Below are positions 59,250 through 64,000 of a DNA stretch of 64,000 bases, in pieces; position 1 is the first letter of the stretch; each line of letters begins with the position of its first letter. The stretch spans positions 36,628,980-36,692,979 of the forward strand of contig CM033392.1 in the NCBI GenBank assembly GCA_019426215.1, given 5' to 3'. The stretch comes from Buddleja alternifolia. Lineage: Eukaryota; Streptophyta; Magnoliopsida; Lamiales; Scrophulariaceae. The position numbers and the translations under genes are program-made. The notes under the pieces were generated by a model. It saw only the letters and a program-made list of their open reading frames with translations. It searched no databases and had not been told where the DNA came from.

Positions 59250-61450
59250 ATGCCTAAGTTGGTAGAGTCAAACTATGATTCTTGAAAACTTAGAGCATTC
59301 GCGTATTTATGTTCTTGCGATAATGAAATGTGGGATGTAATTTCAGATGGCCCCATTAAAATCATGAAAGTGATAACTCGAGCACCTGGAGCTGATGAAG
59401 CAACTCCAGATGGATATGTCGAGAAACCTAAGTTAGAATGGACGCCAAATGATCGGAAAAGAGCAAATCTAGATAATGTTAGACAAAGTGCACTTTACTC
59501 CGTGTTAGGAGACAATGATGCATTGTTCAACAAGATCAAACAATGTAAGACTTCCAAAGAAATATGGGATAAGTTGGCTATAGTGTGTGAAGGTTCAACA
59601 CAAATGAAGGAAAACAAGCTCTCCATAGCCATGGAAAGATTTGAGCATTTCAAGATGCAGACCAATGAGACGCTAGAACAATTGGACGCAAGGTTTACTT
59701 TGCTCATTACAGAGTTAGCGTCATTAGACAAGGAGTTGACCAACAAGGAAATGGTCAATAAGATTTTTAGAGTCTTCCAAGCAAGTATTTGATTAAAACT
59801 GTTGCTATGAGAGAATCACAGACATTGGAGACTCTTACTCCAGAACATCTGTTTTCAGAGTTAAAGGTATTCGAGTTTGAATTAGGTGATGTCAGCGACA
59901 CATCGACTTCAGCGTCTGAATCAGGAGCTTTAATCGCTACCACCAAAAATAAGGGTAAAGCGGTTAGTGAGGTTAAATTAATAGAATCCAATGAAGAAAA
60001 AGAAATGGCTTTATTGGTCAAGAAATTCAAGAAATTTCTAAGCTATGAAAAAAGAAATCCTATTGGACAATCTTCATTTCAAACTCCTTCCCCAGCACCA
60101 GTGCCTCAGTATCAAGCGCCAGTATATTCTGCACCTCAACCAATAGCGCCAGTTCCTTATCAAGCTCCTACAACTCCTACTCAGAATCTCTCAGTGCCAG
60201 TTGGTTCAAAGCGATTAACCACTTAACAGAAAATGAAAACTAATTTGTGTTATAATTGCAGGAAACTAGGGCACTACCAGGTAAATTGCCCTTACCCAAA
60301 TGTGTCTAAGCCCACAAGGCAAGATTATGCGGATAGAAACCAATTCAGGAGCAACCTTCGCCAACAAGGTTTGCTAGCGGAATCTGAACCACTCTCCGCA
60401 CCTGAAGAGGATTTGGAATCATCAAATGAAAGCAGTGATGATGAGCCAACAAGTGACTTAGCGTTGATTTGTCTCATGGCAAGAGATGATGAAGCGTCTG
60501 ACGATTCGCTACCTAAGGTAACCACTGAATTATCTCATCCTTTTTCTTATGATGAATTGCTTAACAAAGTCAATGAATATTATAAAGATTGTCAAGATGC
60601 CGCCAAAATATATCAAAATCACTTTGCTATTATTTCATCGCTCACAAGTGATAAAGTAACGTTCAAAGTAGAGTTGCAAGTTCAGCAACAATGCATTGAG
60701 AAGAACAAATCACTTCAGCGTGAAATTACTTAATTGAAAAGAGATCTTGATATAATAGTCAAGAGAGAAGCTGATCTGATTGCTAGACTTGCCAAATCAG
60801 AGCAGCTCGTCTCATCATTATCAAAAGCTTCAAGAAAGTTGGATAATGTGACTGAGGTAACAAGAATGTTTGGTGAAAAGACCGATTTAGGATGCAATAA
60901 ATTTGGTAAACAACCAAATAAATCAAATGTTACGGCGAACAACAAAGAAAAAGGTGTTTTTTATGTTGAGAAAGGTTCACAAAGTCAAATGTTGAATGAG
61001 CCAAACGACAATGGTACGAGGCCAAATGAGAAAGCCAAAGCTAACTCAGGCAAAGGGAAGGCGAAAGAAAATGATCCACAAAGACGGGTTCGTCCAAACG
61101 CTCAAAAGGCTAAGAATAAACTTGACCACTGTGAATCAAGCGCTAAACGTCAAACACCAAAAGTGCAACCCAAGCCAGTGCCAAGGAAATACCAGCGTCA
61201 ATATCCAAGACAGTCAAGATCATATTATCAGTGCTATGATGATTATGATTATAACTATGATTATGATTACCATTATAATCGATGATATTACTATACACCC
61301 AAAAAGCACCCACAACACAATGTGAAACCCAAGAAGACCAGTATTCCTACAATGAAGACTAGGCAGATATGGGTTCCTAAAATTTTAATTCAAACCAAAG
61401 TTACTAACATTGAAGGACCCAAGACAACATGGGTACCTAAGAAGAATTAG
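59250..61450 (+). pseudogene. Sirevirus-like gag, decayed
   Basis: ATG at 59250, with stops at 59283 (TGA), 60224 (TAA), 60731 (TAA) and 61283 (TGA), a frame change near 59790, and a terminal TAG at 61448. Domains: gag capsid-like part about 59328-59790 (SKEIWDKLAIVCEGSTQMKE), Pro/Gln-rich spacer, CCHC knuckle CYNCRKLGHYQVNC at 60245-60286, a second half typical of Sirevirus gag (DLALICLMARDDE, then SYDELLNKVNEYYKDC), a Lys-rich tail and a Tyr/Asp-rich string (about 61220-61285). It would form the particle shell and bind RNA. The long extension after the zinc knuckle separates it from the shorter gag at 24416-28654. Not functional. Confidence 0.85.
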
Positions 61451-61463
61451 AACTGTCCTTTAA

Positions 61464-64000
61464 ATGCAAGTACCTAGAGCCAACACTGATACCTCAGTTT
61501 GGTACTTTGATGGTGGATCGTCCAAACACATGACGGGTTCCAAAGATCTTCTAGTCAACTATCGAACTACCAACGGTCCTCAAGTTATATTCGGTGATAA
61601 CTCCAATGGTAAAACCAAAGGTATAGGTATCATGCATAGGGGGAACATCATGATTAGTGATGTATATTATGTTGAGGGTCTTACGCATAATTTTGTTAAG
61701 CATTAGTCAATTTTTTGACAAAGGCTTTGAAGTAAAATTTTTAAGTGATTACTGCTATGTTAACGATGCTAAGACTAAGTCTACTATATTAAGAGGAAGA
61801 AGAACAAACAATGTGTATTTAGTAGATTGGGATTCTACAATTGATAACAACCCCACATGCTTTGTTGCTAAAAGTCAAAATGAATTAGGTTGGTTATGAC
61901 ATAGAAAAATGAATGACCTCAACTTTAAGGCAATCTCTAAGTTAATATCGCTAAATCTAGTAGAGGGATTACCTAAGAGTTCCTTTCAGAAAAATCGCTT
62001 ATGTGATGCATGTCAAATGGGTAAACAAGTTAAATCATCTTTTAAGAAGAAACCATGCCTGTCTACTTCTAAAGTTCTTGAACTATTACATCTGGATTTG
62101 TTTGGTCCTATTCAGATCATGAGTCTTAGTGGTAAAAAGCACTCGCTAGTAATAGTTGATGATTTCTCTCGCTATACATGGGTAGAATTCCTAGCGACGA
62201 AAGATGAAACTAGTGTCAAGCACACATCGTTAATCCGTCAATTGCAAACTTCAAAAGATTTAAAGGTGACGAGAATTAGAAGCGATAGAGGAACTGAATT
62301 TACTAACCAATTTGTTGAGAAGTTTGTACAGATGTCAGAATACTTCATGAGTATTCTGCTCCTAGAACACCTCAACATAATGGAGTAGCCGAGCGACTGA
62401 ATAGAACACTTAAAGAAGCTGCTAGGACGATGCTTGCAGAGTCTAAGCTACCTCAAAGGTTTTGGGCCGAAGCTATCAATACCGCTTGCTACACTCAGAA
62501 CCGGTGTATGATCAACACGGAACATGAGAAAACTCCATTTGAGTTGTGGAAGGGACGTAAGCCTATCGTTTCATATTTTCATGTATTTGGTTCAAAATGT
62601 TTCATTCATAACAATGGATCTCAAAGCCTAAAGACGTTTGATCCTAAAGTGGATGAGGGAATTTTTCTAAGATATGCCAAGAAGGGAAAGGGCTTCCCCA
62701 TCCTAAATAAGATCAAATTGAAGGTTGAAGAGTCCATTCATGTTGTGTTTGATGATACTAACCAAGAATCGAGTAAGGTTAATCCTGATGATGTAGGAAT
62801 TGAAGATCTTGCCCAACAAGCGTCACAAATCAATCTTGGTAATGATATTGATGATGATGAGATCTTTGTTCCTATTCCTAAGATTACTCGTGAGGTTACT
62901 AATGAGGATATTGTCAGAATCGCTGATGATCATGAAGAGAATGATCATTAAGAGCAAATTGGAACTGTGAATGATGCAGCGACTGCGGAAGAGAGAAATG
63001 AGGGTCAAGCGATTGACAACCAAGAGTCTCTCAACCTGTTCCAACCAGATCGTAAATGGCTTAGAGACCATCCACCAGAGCTAGTTATTGGAGATATTGA
63101 AGCACCTGTTAGAACTAGGTCTGCAACAATCAATGAGGCCATGTTCGCAAGCTTTCTATCTCAAATGGAACCAAAGAAAGTGGATGAAGCACTCAGTGAT
63201 TCAAGGTGGGTAGAAGCAATGCAAGAAGAGCTTAACCAATCTGAGAGAAACAAGATTTGGACGCTAGTACTAAGACCAACTCACCAAGGAGTTATTGGAA
63301 CTAGATGGGTTTTTAGGAACAAGATGGATGAAGATGGCATTGTTATAAGAAACAAAGCCAGATCAGTCGCTCATGGTTATTGCAAAGAAGAGGGCATTGA
63401 TTTTGATGAGACGTATGCCCCAGTTTCCCGTCTTGAAGCGATTAGGATGTTCCTAGCGTTTGCCGCATTTAACAAATTCACAGTATACCTAATGGACGTG
63501 AAGCGTGGATTCCTGAATGGTAAACTCTAAGAAGAAGTCTATGTGGAGCAACCACCAGGATTCATTAACAACCATGCGAAAAGTATGGTCTACAAATTGG
63601 ATAAGGCACTCTATGGCCTTAAACAAGCACCAAGAGCATGGTTTGACACTCTCTCTATCTTTCTTATAGGTAAAGGCTTTTCAAAAGACAGCGTTGATAC
63701 AACATTATTTAAAATTACCCATAATGAAGATATTCTCTTAGTCAAAATTTATGTTGATGATATTATATTTCGCTCTACTAATAAGCGATTTTGTGAGAAA
63801 TTTTCGAAAATGAAGCAAGAACAATTTGAAATGAGCATGATGGGTGAATTAACTTTCTTCTTAGAATTACAAGTTAAACAACTCCCTAATGGCATATTTA
63901 TAAACCAAGCTAAATATACAAGAGATATGATTAAGAAATTTGGTATGGAAAATGCATCATCTTCAAAAATTCCTAACTATAGAGGTATCACTGGATCACT
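61464..64000 (+). pseudogene. Sirevirus-like pol, decayed and partial
   Basis: In order: protease (WYFDGGSSKHMTG near 61500; the catalytic Asp-Ser-Gly is Asp-Gly-Gly), pre-integrase (stop at 61897 in place of the usual Trp; CDACQMGK near 62010), integrase core with LHLDLFGP, RSDRGTEF and NGVAERLNRTL, an IN-RT linker, then RT ([39 protein letters not shown] near 63755). Frame changes near 61700 and 62345; stops at 61897, 62949 and 63528. The window ends inside RT, before RNase H. Pol frame 0 differs from gag frame 2, so gag and pol are out of frame here. Confidence 0.88.

Larger units (their letters stand above)
56592..64000 (+). mobile_element. Sirevirus-like copia element(s), tandem, running off the window
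   Basis: LTR half, internal tail, full LTR, primer site, gag and pol through RT. The two LTR copies look about 95 percent alike by eye. The order can arise by a large internal deletion of a first element joined to a second through a shared LTR. The right end (RNase H, env-position ORF, 3' LTR) is beyond 64000. Confidence 0.85.

Overview
This is AT-rich nuclear DNA from a flowering plant, most probably a eudicot. The evidence is Ty1/copia and Ty3/gypsy retrotransposons with initiator-Met-tRNA-type primer sites (TGGTATCAGAGC and variants), a Sirevirus-like copia family, chromovirus, CACTA, Mutator-like and hAT-like elements, a plant-type LINE, and a host gene with ordinary GT-AG introns. I saw no bacterial genes, CRISPR array, rRNA or tRNA. 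About two thirds of the window is recognisable transposon sequence, much of it nested.

Layout. 1-4570: 3' end of a Sirevirus-like element (decayed ORF in the env-like position, then 3' LTR). 4571-7980: minus-strand copia-type LTR plus non-coding leader. 7981 to about 13770: minus-strand decayed Ty3/gypsy element with gag-protease, a non-coding part rich in short tandem repeats, and a hAT-like MITE. 13771-17867: simple repeats, a CACTA MITE and unassigned DNA. 17878-21184: 5'-truncated minus-strand LINE with a 10-bp target duplication, carrying two nested TIR elements. 22692-47699: the only host gene I can support, minus strand, four exons rebuilt from splice sites and reading phase, native length 332 residues, no recognised family. 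Its last exon is split by a young complete copia element (22749-29787, duplication GATAT). Its introns hold a foldback element, a gypsy gag scrap, a solo LTR (duplication ACATC) and a decayed chromovirus. 47700-47900: probable promoter with a telo-box and site II motifs. 49012-56591: Sirevirus LTR fragment interrupted by a minus-strand decayed copia whose LTR carries a CACTA element. 56592-64000: tandem Sirevirus-like arrangement (LTR fragment, internal 3' tail with polypurine tract, full LTR, primer site, decayed gag-pol running off the window).

How it fits together. The host gene probably began compact and was stretched to about 25 kb by intronic insertions. The copia insertion in exon 4 would replace the last 16 residues with 22 LTR-encoded ones. 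Only the 1412-codon copia polyprotein at 24416-28654 looks able to encode active enzymes. Most other element ORFs are broken by TAA/TGA codons at former Gln/Glu/Trp-like positions, as expected from decay of methylated, silenced DNA. Exon joins, target duplications and LTR limits were read by eye and not checked by alignment or transcript data.
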